DNA from: Trichobilharzia regenti
Taxonomy: Eukaryota > Platyhelminthes > Trematoda > Strigeidida > Schistosomatidae
Length of the DNA stretch: 64,000 nucleotides
Reading direction: 5' to 3'
Assembly: GCA_944472135.2 (NCBI GenBank)
Contig: OX235270.1
Span: 57,231,267-57,295,266 of the forward strand
The position numbers were made by a program, and so were the translations under genes. The notes under the pieces are model-generated. The model saw only the letters and a list, made by a program, of their open reading frames with translations, searched no databases and was not told the origin of the DNA. Shown here piece by piece: positions 12,199-23,665 of this stretch. Numbering within the stretch: position 1 is the stretch's first letter; each line of letters begins with the position of its first letter.

Positions 12199-13897
12199 TT
12201 TAGTAACCAAATTGCATATTGGATCAATGGACTTGTGATGGACCCTCGAAATAGACTTCTAAATCGTCCACCACCTACAACGCGCCCAACAGTACCAACA
12301 ACGGAAGCAGAACTACCAGTGAACACTGACCCCCCGACGAAATCAGAAGTCCTGAATGCAATCAAGATGCTTAAAGCTGGGAAAACACCGGACCAGATGG
12401 AATCCCAGCAGAAGCTTTGAAAATAGACCCAGAGACAACAGCGGACTTGATGACACCACTACTGGAGAAGGTGTGGAAAGAGGGCAAAGTACCCGAGGAT
12501 TGGAAGAACGGATACTTATTCAAACTTCCAAAGAAAGGAGACTTAAGTCAATGTAAAAACTGGCGTGGAATTATGCTTCTGTCCATTCCAAGCAAGATAC
12601 TAAGTCGCATCATCCTGGAGAGAATCAAACAAGCCCTAGATGAAAAACTTCGTCCGGAACAGGCCGGATTCAGGAGAAACAAATCATGTATTGATCAAAT
12701 CGCCACTCTACGGATCATCATTGAACAAAGCTTGGAATGGCAGTCACCTCTCTATCTCAACTTCATCGACTTTGAAAAGGCCTTCGACAGCGTCGATCGA
12801 GAGGTCATTTGGAAACTACTTCGCTACTACGGGGTCCCATCGACAATTATACATCTCATCCAACAGTTATACGACAATGCTGCATGCCAAGTAATCCACA
12901 ACGGGAAACTTACGGAAGCCTTCGAAGTGAGGACGGGAGTGAGGCAAGGCTGTCTACTATCACCAATGATCTTCCTGATTGCAATTGATTGGATAATGCG
13001 ACAGACAACGGCAACCAACGAGGGAACAGGCATAAAATGGACTGACACAAAAGACTTGGAGGATCTGGATTTCGCCGATGATATATGTCTGATTTCCCAT
13101 AAACTGGAAGATATGCAAGTGAAAAGTAACAAGTTGGCAGAAGAAGCATCAAAGATAGGACTTCACGTGAACATAGATAAAACAGAGGTGATGAAGATTC
13201 CTAGCCAACATCAACAGCAACAACAACAACAGACAACAATCAGCATAAGTGGGAAGAACCTGAAAGAAACAACCTCCTTCACCTACCTGGGAAGCATCGT
13301 CTCAACTACAGGCGGAACTGACGAGGACATCAAAGCCAGAATCGGAAAAGCAAGACAAGCTTTCATTACTCTCAAATCTGTGTGGAGGTCAACAGCAATA
13401 AACATCAAAAATAAGATCCGGATTTTCAACTCCAATGTGAAGTCAGTGCTACTATACGGATCAGAGACTTGGCGTGTCATAAAGAGCATATCAAACAAAC
13501 TTCAAACCTTCATTAACAGCTGTCTTCGCTCAATACTCAAGATCAGATGGCCAGAAAAGATCAGCAACAGGGATCTCTGGGAGCGAACCAATCAGGAACC
13601 GATTGTGAAACAAATAGGCAGAAAGAAATGGAGATGGATTGGCCATACGCTGAGGAAACCATCAAGTGACATCACTAGATAAGCCCTCGAGTGGAACCCG
13701 AAAGGGAGGCGGTGAGTTGGTCGTCAGTGCAAGGGTGATTTGGAGGAGGTCATGCGAGGAGGAGATGAAAGCATGTGGACAGACCTGGAACAGGGTGAAA
13801 AAGTTGTCAGAAAACCGAAGGCAATGGAGGTGCGCAGCTGAAGCCCCATGTTCCTCTAGGAACTAAAGGATACAATAATAATAATATTATAATAATG
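12199..13897 (+). pseudogene. RTE-like LINE reverse transcriptase, 5'-truncated, inactivated
   Basis: The best-preserved LINE of the window. Similarity starts near 12199 in one frame (LLNRPPPTT, then [15 protein letters not shown]), shifts by one missing base near 12385-12395, and continues open from 12393 to 13679. In the 12417 frame, catalytic residues are visible: motif [10 protein letters not shown] (D118), RQGCLLSP near residues 176-183, and FADD with D221 and D222. [11 protein letters not shown] and [13 protein letters not shown] mark the thumb and C-terminal region. A polyglutamine run ([16 protein letters not shown] repeats near 13208-13232) lies between palm and thumb. An in-frame TAA at 13680-13682 and a frame change near 13700-13725 split off the C-terminus (RVKKLSENRRQWRC..., ends at 13866). 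The 3' end is a (TAA)n tract at 13876-13897. It resembles the schistosome SR2/RTE family; the exact family is inferred. The endonuclease domain is absent. Confidence 0.9.
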
Positions 13898-14659
13898 AAT
13901 TATAGTACAGCAAATACTCTGTAGAATGAGGTCATATTTGTAAAGTGATAATAATGGGAGCTAAATTCCTGATTCCAATACATAAATTAATAAACTAATC
14001 TTTACTAAATACGTATGTTATAAATTTAGTGAAGACAACGGATAACATGGTTTTAATTACATTGAATTATCAGACTGAAAAGATGTGTTTATCTTCTGTA
14101 AACCTATTAAGAAAGTAGTCCAGGTTAGCTGATTCGACTGTAGATTGTAGGCACATAAGATAAACAGGTGTTTAGTATTGGCTTCTAGTTTAATTAACCT
14201 CAAAGTCCAGGGAATTTCGTACTTCGTCACACGTGCTATGCCCAGGTGTTCTGTACTAGAACATAACATGTGACTGTCCCGTTTGTTTCACACTGACCTT
14301 GACGTTGTTTTTAAAAAGTGACAGATCATCTGAAACCGTTATGAGGAAGGAGGAAATTTACCGGTATATCAAAAATCTATCACGAATAAATTTAGTATCT
14401 AATAATTATCATTAAAACTGCTGGGGGAGGGGGGGAGAGAAAATTATCAAGCATAATTTCAGTAATTGAACTAGCTGATTGCTCAGGGTGCTGAATGTAT
14501 ATGGTGAGTTCGATAGATGGGAAATCGTGGCACCGTTTGGAATTATACAAGCCAATTAGTTGAACTGTGGTCATTAGTAAATATTGAAGAAAAGTAAGTA
14601 ATACGACGTTTCCTCAACAACACTCAACCTAAACAGTACACATTAACATCAATGAGACT
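13898..14659. other. no recognisable gene or repeat
   Basis: AT-rich spacer between two opposed LINE 3' ends; only a short G-rich run at 14422-14438 stands out. Confidence 0.45.
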
Positions 14660-15625
14660 GATTTATTTTATTATTATTCCCTTAAGTTCTGAGTGGAAAA
14701 CAGTGCTTCAGAGAAACATCTCCCTATTGTCCTATCTTCTGCTATTCCCTTCAGCTCGGTTCACAATTGCCCACAATCTCTCATCTCCTCCAACTCTCAC
14801 AACCTACTCCATGTCACCCTCCAACCGGTGTTCCACTCGTCGGACACCCATTGAGATTCCACTGGAGTGATGGCCGGCATTGTGCACGGTGTCATTCGAC
14901 GGTCTCCTCAATATATTCCCCATCCATCTCCATTTCCTCCTACCTATTTTTGAGCAATAGACTCTTGGTTGGTTTGTTGACAGCCAGAGTTTCTTGTTGC
15001 TAATTCTTTCTGACCAGCCGGCCATTTGATCTTCAGTACGGAGACAGTCATAGAAGGCGGCAGCTGTTGATAAAAGTCTGCAGTAGCCTTTCTGTGACAC
15101 GAAGTGCAGGTTTCTGACCCGCATGGAAGAACTGACTCACTGACTGGCTGACTGACTTCACATTTGTGTTAAAAATCCGAATCTTGTTTTTAATGCTGGC
15201 TGGGTGAAGCAGAAGATTTCCAAACTGGTTTCAGGTTGATGAAGGCGTGTCACGCCGTTCCGATTCTGGCCTGCTTTGAAATCTTTATCTGTTAGGCCGG
15301 CTGTGGTTGACACGATGCTTCCTGGATGAATAAGTGGAGGAGTTAACCTCTGTCAAATCTCCTTGGTTGGTAATGATTGGTGATGATTGTTGTTGTTGTT
15401 GTCGTTGTTGTTTGTTCGTTGGTAATCTTCATCACCTCTATGTTCACCTGGAGTACTGTCTTCGCTGCTAGCCTGTTCTGTCAGTTTGTTGGTTTTCACC
15501 TGCAGGTCTTCGAGTTTGTGTTACACTAGACATCAGTCATCTACGAAATCAAGATCATCTAGAGTCTTCTAATCGTTGGTCCAGCGTACTCCTGATATCT
15601 GCTTGATACTTGAAACGCCTCTAAA
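14660..15625 (-). mobile_element. RTE-like LINE 3' fragment, minus strand
   Basis: Minus-strand translation gives, in order, remnants of the DDLDF palm block (about 15555), a threonine/glutamine-like repeat tract (15385-15412, Q-run region of the 12.2 kb copy), the thumb region, KLWLSTNQP, then SKIGRRKWRWMGNILRRPSN (about 14900-14960), which parallels [20 protein letters not shown] of the 12.2 kb copy. The 3' end lies near 14660 with a TAA-type tail (AATAATAATAAAATAAAT). Stops and a GACT-rich slip at 15128-15158 show decay. Confidence 0.85.
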
Positions 15626-16504
15626 AAGAAATTGTATGCACCGATATCACAAAAGACTTGATACATTCGGTAGATTGCATTAAAACCTAATAAATGCATA
15701 GTTGAGCTTAGTTATGCCTAGTAATCGACAACCGCGCAAATTTGTACGCTTCAACTTACTTTTATTCAACGCTTAAAACGACGAGAAGATAAGAACATAA
15801 AATAAAATTAATGTTTTATGAACCAGATTTAAAAAACAGGCAATCTAGGCACAGTAAAGCGATTCATTTTAATGCAACATCAAAGCGTTATTCAGTTTGT
15901 TTGATTCTCAACTATTAATAGTAATTAATTATGCAAAAATCAAATGAAAGTGCCACTGATGGTGGTCTTTTAAGTAAACTTCGTTTTCGATGTAATTACC
16001 AAACTCCAATCATTATGTAACAAGTGGATTCGTTTTGCACATATTCTCCAAGCTATAAATTATCGATGTCACAGAGAATTTTGATGATATGTCTCAGTTA
16101 TTAAGTGGCTGACACGAACAAGGCGGTACATAAATATATATACAGATACATATGTACATAGTCTTCCATCTGTCTGTCATTTGGTTTTCATTTTTTTCGC
16201 ATCAGTTCGTCCCATTCCGTTTTTCCTCATATATATTTTACGTATTCTGTTTGTATGAAAGTCACTTTTCATAAGTATCCTGCATTTTTAGGCACCCCTA
16301 TTTAGAGGTGAATCGGCTGTTTTATGAGATCCAATGGTACGATTTTATTCTACCTTGCATCATTAGGTGATTCGCTAATTTAGACATTCCAAGTTCAAAA
16401 TATATATTTCGATGATGATAATAGAAGTGAATAAACCCATCTCTGTCTGTTTTTACCGACCTCATTCCACTTTGACTATTATTTGTTATCATTATTATGG
16501 TCAA
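15626..16504. other. no recognisable gene or repeat
   Basis: Nothing recognised; AT-rich with scattered short ORFs. Confidence 0.45.
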
Positions 16505-16780
16505 CGAGGCTAGACCTGTAATCAGAAGGTTCGATCCCTCGTGCGATCATGGATGTGCAGTACTAAAGAGGTTGAAGATATATCATGGACTGGCAAAGTT
16601 AGAATTCACGGGTCATTAGATTCCAGCCCAATTGTCTGAATAGTCAACCAGCTGGCCTAGTAGCCTCAGGATCCCGAATTCGATCCCTGTTGAGGTCGTG
16701 GCTGTCCACTGATGAAGAGTCTTAAAGTAGGACGAGACAGCTGTCTCTCTAGTTTTCAATGACCTCTTTAACTTATCATG
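16505..16780 (+). mobile_element. degenerate hammerhead SINE
   Basis: tRNA-like words (GAAGGTTCGATCCCTCGTG at 16526-16544), AAAGTTAGAATTCACGGGTC, TCCAGCCCAATTGTCTGAAT, a second B-box-like GAATTCGATCCCTGTTG, then CACTGATGAAGAGTCTTAAA with GTAGGACGAGACAGCTGTC and TTTTCAATGACCTCTTTAAC. The hammerhead has GAGA in place of GAAA, so it is probably inactive. The presence of two B-box-like words suggests a composite or partly duplicated head. Confidence 0.65.
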
Positions 16781-17644
16781 GTTAGGAAGAAATCTAATAA
16801 ATGAAACTATTATAAACAATTATGTTGTGTAAATCACTTTTTTTCAGGACTGAAATTAATTTTCTACATTATTTCGGTATTTCGTATTCACCGATTTCAA
16901 TGGTGTTGTCCTGCATCTAGTTGCTTTAAAAGTTGAACTTAGAGTATTATAAGAAGAAACCTTCAATAGTACGTCTTTTCAGGTGATAAATTTTCCCTGA
17001 GATTACAGCAATCCTAGCAAAGAAATATATCAGGACAGTTAAACAAAACTCATCAGACGAGGAATTTCCAAACTAATGCTGATGTCTGCTGCATAAATAG
17101 AAAATCAATCTAAAAGCAGCTGCCAATGAATTATAAAACATGGCAAAAATAAATCAATGTCAGTAAGATAACAGAAACAATGAGTCATAAAACCTTCAAA
17201 GGTATGCTAATGAACAAATATTCAGCGGACGTTTGTCAGGTTCAAGGTGTTTTGCGTGGTTTTAAATTTTGTTATGAAAACCAAAACAAGAATTCTACAA
17301 AATCACCATAAATCTTACGACAGTATCGTACAACAGCTACTGCTTTTATTAAAAACAAGAGTGGAGATAAGAAATGTAATTAAATGCTAGTTGGCTGACA
17401 AACTATCAAGTGCAAATTAGTTTATCTAACATATTCTTGTAAAGTAAAGTTGGTGGTATATGGTAAAGGTACCTATGGCTACCGCGAAAAGTTTACAGTC
17501 TTAAATTCTAGTAAAGCTTCTCAGTTTTCTGTAAAACAAGAGTCTTATAAAGTCAGGAAATCAATGCAGTCTTTAAAAGCATAATTGCCAACAGTTTCGT
17601 TTTGCAATAGTGATAGAAGAATAAAGGGAGCAAAATAAAATATA
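16781..17644. other. no recognisable gene or repeat
   Basis: Nothing recognised; AT-rich. Confidence 0.45.
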
Positions 17645-17998
17645 GCACTGGCGACTGGCCCTATTCAGGTAGGTAGTTACCTGGGTTCCAGTGGGAAGTC
17701 GTGATCAGTAGGGTGCAGCAGGTCGGGTATGAGGACAAATACTCGCCTAAGACATTGGCTAGCGGTCGCGCTATGTCGTGAATTGGTAGAAGTTAGAATG
17801 CATGCACTGGCCATTGGATCGGGTCCCCAGTGGCTTAATGGTATACGAGCTCGCCTTGTAACCGGAAGGTCCTGGGTTCGAATCCCGGTGGGTGCGTACT
17901 GCTGAAGAGTCCCAAACTAGGACGAAACAGCTGTCCAGTACTCCCAGGTTTTCCAATGGTTCTCTAACTACTGTCAGCTCATGATGAAATCCTGACAA
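17645..17998 (+). mobile_element. hammerhead SINE, most complete copy
   Basis: Runs from ACTGGCCCTATTCAGGTAGG through GTTCCAGTGGGAAGTCGTGA, GCGGTCGCGCTATGTCG, GAATTGGTAGAAGTTAGAAT, to a tRNA-like head with A box AGTGGCTTAATGGTATACG (17829-17847) and B box GGGTTCGAATCCC (17874-17886), then a complete hammerhead (17896-17941), then the tail TCCCAGGTTTTCCAATGG, TTCTCTAACT and CAGCTCATGATGAAATCCTG. The A and B boxes would form an internal RNA polymerase III promoter. The roughly 190-bp segment ahead of the A box is also present in other copies, so it belongs to the repeat. Confidence 0.9.
17896..17941 (+). ncRNA. hammerhead ribozyme, all core positions intact
   Basis: Stem I strands GUACUG (17896-17901) and CAGUAC (17936-17941) pair perfectly. 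Core CUGAAGA at 17902-17908; stem II GUCC/GGAC closing a 7-nt loop at 17909-17923; GAAA at 17924-17927; stem III is the self-complementary A-CAGCUG-U ending in the triplet GUC with cleavage expected after 17935. Every invariant core nucleotide of the hammerhead is present. Stem III has no loop, so as a monomer it would be unstable; two transcripts could pair stem III with each other. Confidence 0.9.
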
Positions 17999-18423
17999 TA
18001 TAGCTTTCTTAGTTTATGTTAGAATAGCTCACTGTTTGTTTAAAATATAAGATGATATTATTTGAAACAAACTTGAAAACCGATAAAACGTAAGAGTACA
18101 CTGACACAGTGTCACAGAAATAAATGAACAGTCTTTATTCTACACATGTATTGTCTTTCTACTTTATTCATATACTTTCATCTAGTCTCTTGATACTGGC
18201 ATGAACAGGGGTTTAACTTTGATTCATAGATCACAAACCGGAAATATGGCTGAAATTCCAGCAACATTCTCCTAAGTGTCACAGTTTATACTCTCATTGG
18301 GGATTGTTTTGAGTAAACAGACGCCTAAAAGTTCTCATTTCAACAGAAGTAGTTCTTCCCGTAACACCAGAAGGAAATGAGATATAGGGTGAATAAATAT
18401 TATTATAACTAGATCTCAGCTAA
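17999..18423. other. no recognisable gene or repeat
   Basis: Nothing recognised between two SINEs. Confidence 0.4.
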
Positions 18424-18700
18424 ATGGCTTGCGTCGGTGGCACAGTGGTTAGGACTCTCACCGACCATGCTCATGGTCCGAGGTTCGATCCCCTGCCGAC
18501 ACACACCTGATATCTATGGTCGGCCTGCAAAATTTGGGCTACCGATATCCATGCTTAAAATTCCAAGCTGTAATCAAAAAATTAAATATCAGTTCCGAAT
18601 CCAACGTGCTAGTCTCGGTGAGAAAAATGTATTCGGACGCAGGCATACACCTTGTAGTCTTTGAATAAATTCAATCTTTTATACAATAGATATATAAATT
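18424..18700 (+). mobile_element. tRNA-SINE, family with GTCGGCCTGCAAAATTTGGG
   Basis: tRNA-like head: GCGTCGGTGGCACAGTGGTT (A box) and GGTTCGATCCCCTGCCGAC (B box, 18482-18500), followed by GGTCGGCCTGCAAAATTTGG and GCTACCGATATCCATGC. The same non-tRNA body follows a tRNA-like head at 24738 and appears on the minus strand at the end of the window. No hammerhead was found in the body. Confidence 0.8.
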
Positions 18701-20200
18701 TAAGCACAAGTGAATTTCTTAAAAATATACACTGTTAGACAACACCTGAATTGATTCATATGTGAATTAAATAAGTTTTCGAATAAAGTTTCCTATTTTC
18801 CAATGAATACAAAGAATAAAAGAAGTAGTAGTCTATAAAATGATATTTCTGGTATTAAAGCCTACCTTTAATATAAAGTTAAGAGAAGTATTCCACAGAC
18901 ATCCTTATCAGTTAGCTGCATGTTAACTGACTATGTATATACTTAAACTTATTGTATTTTTTATGTCATAATATTTGTTGCAATGAGGCAAATCGTCTTT
19001 GGAAAAGTAATCCTAAAATAGCACAAAATGGGATATAAAAGCATACTAGTTGTTTACTTATCTTGTTCGCGTCATATATAAGGTATTTTTTGGTAACAAT
19101 ACAGGTAGGAAAACAGATGGTTTCTCTTGAGAAATATGTAGTGTTTTAAGGGATTCACATCAGGTTCGATTTTCACATAAAACGGCTACTCATCGAGACG
19201 AAAAATTCTAAAAGAACTAAACGGTCATCTGGAATTCCACTACGGGACTGCATCAAACACACAGGAGTACAGCCCTGTTGCACCGTTTAGGATTAAACCA
19301 GCTTAGTGTATCAAACTCCCTATGGATATTAGATATTCACTTACAAAATGTTTTTCTTCATGTAGCAGACAAACATGACTTTGTTTCTTTGTTTGTCTTC
19401 TCGAATAACTTAAAAACAATAATCCTTTTATGCTCTCATGTTACTCGTCTTACTTTGACTAATAAATAGGACAACACACGAAGATGAAAGGATGAAAAAT
19501 GTAATGTGGATTTATCTTTCACTTCTATTCTCTGTCTCTCCAGGTTTTAAAAGGATTATATGTTTATTTATTTGTTTTTTTTTCATTTAAGGCCAGCTTC
19601 ACAAAATGAACATGGCAGTTAATCCTATGTTGATGAATAACTGAATAAAGGGAATACGAACAATATCATTATCGATTGTTCAGTAATTAAAGTTTTATCC
19701 CAACTTTGTTTTCAGGCAACTGTTTTTTTTTTAAGCTGGATGACAACTGAAGTTTTCGAAGCCTACCAATAAACTTTCTCCAACTGCTAACATCACGGAA
19801 TGACATACGCATAAGAGAACATAGAAACTAAGATTCAAAATAATTCCATTTGAGAAAGGACGACTAGTATTTAAAGGTCAGGTGAATATTTTAAGCATAG
19901 TTGTGTTCTTCGAACTGGATTGTTTAATTGTGAAGCTTTCATTTTCTTTCTCCATAATATCTCCAATGTGAAGTGGACTTTTAAAAATCTCCATCACTCT
20001 AAGAATCATCTATATCGGTAACACTGAATACAGTCGCACGTTTTCGGAAAGGTTTTTATCCTCTTTCTCACCTGCAATCGTAGTGATTATCACATTGACC
20101 TTTATATTTGACCTTTTATCTACTGGACATATTTTTAACTGCTTCGTCATTGTCATCTTTATCAGTATATCTTTAATATAATTCCTGGTTTTTAGAAAAT
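18701..20200. other. no recognisable gene or repeat
   Basis: AT-rich; no LINE or SINE words. It would be intron if the candidate exon at 20232 is real. Confidence 0.4.
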
Positions 20201-20231
20201 CCTCGTTATTCTTGGTGTTTTCTTTTCCTAG

Positions 20232-20462
20232 AATGTGTACCTTTCCAGTCCACCTGGTGTCCGAAGTCGTATATATGCACTTATACTAAAGGATGGTAAT
20301 CACGTCTTCCAATACTTAGTAAACATTCATGAATGCGAGGACAAAAAACATATGAACTTTGATTTATATAATCCTGCAATTTATCTTATAATAGGTTCTG
20401 GTTTTGTCGCTCTTCACTGGCATTTGATAAAGATAGCATATAGACTGAAGCAACTTCATTGA
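20232..20462 (+). CDS. candidate terminal coding exon with a membrane segment
   Basis: A strong 3' splice-site context (pyrimidine-rich GTTTTCTTTTCCTAG, AG at 20230-20231) precedes a 76-codon open frame that ends with TGA at 20460-20462. There is no ATG at its beginning, as expected for an internal or last exon. The protein has a polar, charged first part (GVRSRIYALILKDG, HECEDKKH) and a hydrophobic stretch near its end (AIYLIIGSGFVALHWHLI) followed by basic residues. I do not recognise the family. No further exons were identified upstream and no AATAAA signal before the RTE fragment at 20545, so this may be a chance open frame. Confidence 0.3.
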   Translation, partial: NVYLSSPPGVRSRIYALILKDGNHVFQYLVNIHECEDKKHMNFDLYNPAIYLIIGSGFVALHWHLIKIAYRLKQLH

Positions 20463-20544
20463 TTTGTGCGTGACATTCAGGCTATTTTGAGCAGAAATAT
20501 TTTTTCATACTACTTCATTCTTACTCCGAGTTTCCATAATGTTA

Positions 20545-20890
20545 AACTGTTTCAACACTTCACTATTATTAGTATTATTACTACGACTGTCTTGGATTCC
20601 TAGTGAAACATAGGGTTTCAATAAAAAATCAGTATTTCACTCTATTTCTCTATAGTCTCTCCTACCCGTCTGAAAGATTACCAAGACGCTTTTCTTTCCT
20701 CTCCACATGATCTGCTCCATATCACTCTCAGTTGCTCGACTCGTCGTTTCCCATCCGGATTCGCCTCAACGGACTAGTACGTTGAGTTACTTGAATGTCT
20801 TTTCAGCTTATATCCAATTCACCTCCATTTCCTTCTGCTTATTTGTTGGGCAATATTTCCTTGGTTGATTCAATTCCTCACTCTCTTGTG
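20545..20890 (-). mobile_element. RTE-like LINE 3' end fragment, minus strand
   Basis: On the minus strand the order is: a remnant of the KKWRW region (GGAGGTGAATTGGATATAAG near 20815), ACGTACTAGTCCGTTGAGGC, a GGAAACGACGAGTCGAGCAA block, GATCATGTGGAGAGGAAAGA, then GAAACCCTATGTTTCACTAGG and a (TAA)-type tail at 20562-20582. It matches the corresponding 3' ends at 13700-13890 and 23440-23660. Confidence 0.75.
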
Positions 20891-23244
20891 ATTATTCTGT
20901 TTTATTGTTATTCTAACTTTTATGACAATCAAGGGATCCTTAGTAATAACTACACTTCCATCGATGAATACCCTAACTGAAAAACTATTTGTTGCTCATT
21001 AGTAATGATTTCCAAGCTGGAAGTAGTAAAACATTAGACTCTGACAGACCAGTTAATTCCCAACACGCATATCATGAAACCTCACAGTTCTGACCCATCA
21101 TGGAGTAATGGGTGAACACTTTCGGGATAACCTCAAACGGGAAGATAAAATATCTAAATCACTTCCAGCTTTACTGAATGTTAGTTGGCTACTCGTTCAC
21201 ACGAATAGCTGAATTGCATTTAATTCTTGTTTGCTTTCTTCACAGTTGTAGTAAAGTGAAATAGGAGATACGCCATTTTTATTTAAGTGGTTGCTACTGA
21301 ATTTGCAAAAATGAAATCTTAGCTATAAATGTCCCTACCAACCAAATTTTGTGAATAGTCATTTCGTCCCATCTCATTATCTAGCAGTGATGGTAATAAA
21401 CATGAATCTATGACGCCGGTATTCTCTTGAAAGGATACAGATCAGGAAGCAGCTTTTATCTCAGCTTAGCTAGGAATAATTTGTTTGATGTCTTCTTTGT
21501 GTGGATCTTTCCCTGTTTGTACTACAGTTAAAATTTACTCTGCCATCTATCTTTTCTTCCCTATTTTTCTTACAAAAGTATAAATTAGCTTTAATGAATA
21601 AAATCTTCTTATTAAACTTGCTATCTTCGAATAGAAAATAAGTTTTGTTCAAAACTGTATCCAGTAAATAAAATACTGTCCTTGTTTCTAATGACAAATA
21701 AGCAAACCAGTATATAGTTATCCCCTACCACAGTATTCACTTTTTGAAAGCTACATGAGGTATGCAGAAATAAGGCTTTGTTTAATTTTTTGATAAAAAA
21801 ACCTTTCATAACGGATCACATGACAAACTTATTATACCTAGTATAAATCATTTTCAGTATGTATTCACTACCTCTCCAACCAATTTATCTTCATTTTAGA
21901 TTACAGTTCAATGCAAGTAATTTGTTTAGCAGGCCATAGTAGTGTAAATTAAGACGGTTAGGTTTTATTTGGCTCTTCATATGAATACGACCCTCTCAGC
22001 AATGAAGGGTATTCGAATATACCTTCAGCATAACCCTTAGTTGGACTGTTCGCTTCCTCTATTCATCAGGTTTTTAGGAATTCAACCGACTTCAAGGAAA
22101 CCTTTTCAGAGACGAATGCTAGCGGGAAAACGATCTGAAACTGATCATCTATTTACAAGTGATAGTTTATACTCTGTAGGTTCCAACCAAATCCATCAGG
22201 ACTTGTAGTTAAAATATTGTTACTCTATCTTTGGGATGTAGTATGATGATAAGTGACCTATGGCTTCTTTCAAGTCGCTCACTATTACAAGCGCTGTTTC
22301 CTTACTGTCAACGATATGTAGTGATTATGACTGAAACAATCAATTCCTATTTTGGAGAATGCCCTATAAATAACTAAAAACAAATTGACGAAGATAGTTA
22401 AGTTTAACAAGAATGTACTTTGATACAAACATGTGCTATTAACTAAAGAGGAAAATATGCAATACGAATGATTGAGTGATAAAATGTTCTTTTCCTTATC
22501 TGACAGCAATCAACTTAACTCTTTAAGAGTTCACAAGTCCTCATTACTAAAAAGTCATCAATTAAAACTTGAATTCTGTCTAGTGCTCTATTATTTTCAA
22601 AAAAAACAGTTGCTCAAGACGACGCGTTACGAAATGCATCAAGAGAGATTAAACAAACGGTATTCTTCTTAAGAAAGAAATGTCATCTCTGTTGCCTTAA
22701 ACGCTGAATAATTATAAAATATATGTTATGACTGCAGTCAGCGACTAAAAACCATAGGTTTTTGGACATAATATAGAGTATAGGAGATAACTATCAATAC
22801 ATAACAGTTCAGAACTCCAAGTTGTATGAACTGATGGTACAGAGTAGGTGAACTGCAGAATATAAAGATGCACTGACAAGTGCTTTCCTGTCTTGCCAGT
22901 TTTGAACCTACTCTTCACTACTATTGATACTTCCTACTACCAGTGTTATTTCATTACTGTTTATTATAATCTATAAGGCTTTGTTCTTATGAACTTAAAT
23001 GGCCCTATTGACTTTAGAAGATCCGGGGTTCTTAGAAAATTTTATCTCGTATCGCACGGACTCGAAGATTTACTAGCAGAAACTAACACATTTTAAGAAA
23101 AAGGCAGAGGAGACAAGAATTTGGTGAACACGAGAAGATAGAGAGATACCGAAGTTACACAATTAACAAGAATAATTACTAATTACCATCAATGACAGTA
23201 ATCCAAGGAAATTCGTCTGATTCACTTACCAGGGTAATTGGCAT
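20891..23244. other. no recognisable gene or repeat
   Basis: AT-rich; open stretches up to 75 codons without motif or splice context. Confidence 0.45.
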
Positions 23245-23665
23245 CGTTTCAGCCGCGAGCAGGCGATGGGAACTATAATGTCAAAGCTAGCCAGGATTCT
23301 ATGGGGAAGACAGTGGAGATCTATAGCACCTGGCGAAATGACAAACATCCTGGTCAGCCATGAATCTATTGACTAACGAATATGCAGAAGAAGATGGACT
23401 GAACATACTCTGAAAGAACTTTCAAGTGACATCATATGATAGGTCGTTGAGGGGAACACGAATGAAGAAGGAGGAATTAGGCGTCTGTATATGTATATGT
23501 ATAACATGGAAGAAGTCATGTGAAGAGGAAAGGGAAGCTTGTGGGCAATCTTTCAGCCGGGTAGGAGAGACTACAGAGAACAGAGTGAAATAATGATGTG
23601 CTATTGAAACCTTATGTTTCACTCGGAACTCAACAGATAAATAATCATAATAATAACACAGTATT
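23245..23665 (+). mobile_element. RTE-like LINE 3' end fragment
   Basis: Begins near a GGCGATGGGAACTATAATGT word; then GCAGAAGAAGATGGACTGAA (KKW/RW-type), ACTCTGAAAGAACTTTCAAG, TGACATCATATGATAGGTCG, GGAAGAAGTCATGTGAAGAG, CTATTGAAACCTTATGTTTC, ending in an AATCATAATAATAAC tail (23641-23656). This parallels the last 450 bp of the 12.2 kb LINE but with heavy decay. Confidence 0.75.

Noticed and set aside
12640..13498. Open frames on other strands and frames over the RTE reverse transcriptase
   Set aside because: They are shadows of the RT coding frame, which has the catalytic motifs.
18424..18500. Genuine tRNA gene
   Set aside because: Same reasoning: tRNA-like promoter followed by a repeated non-tRNA body.
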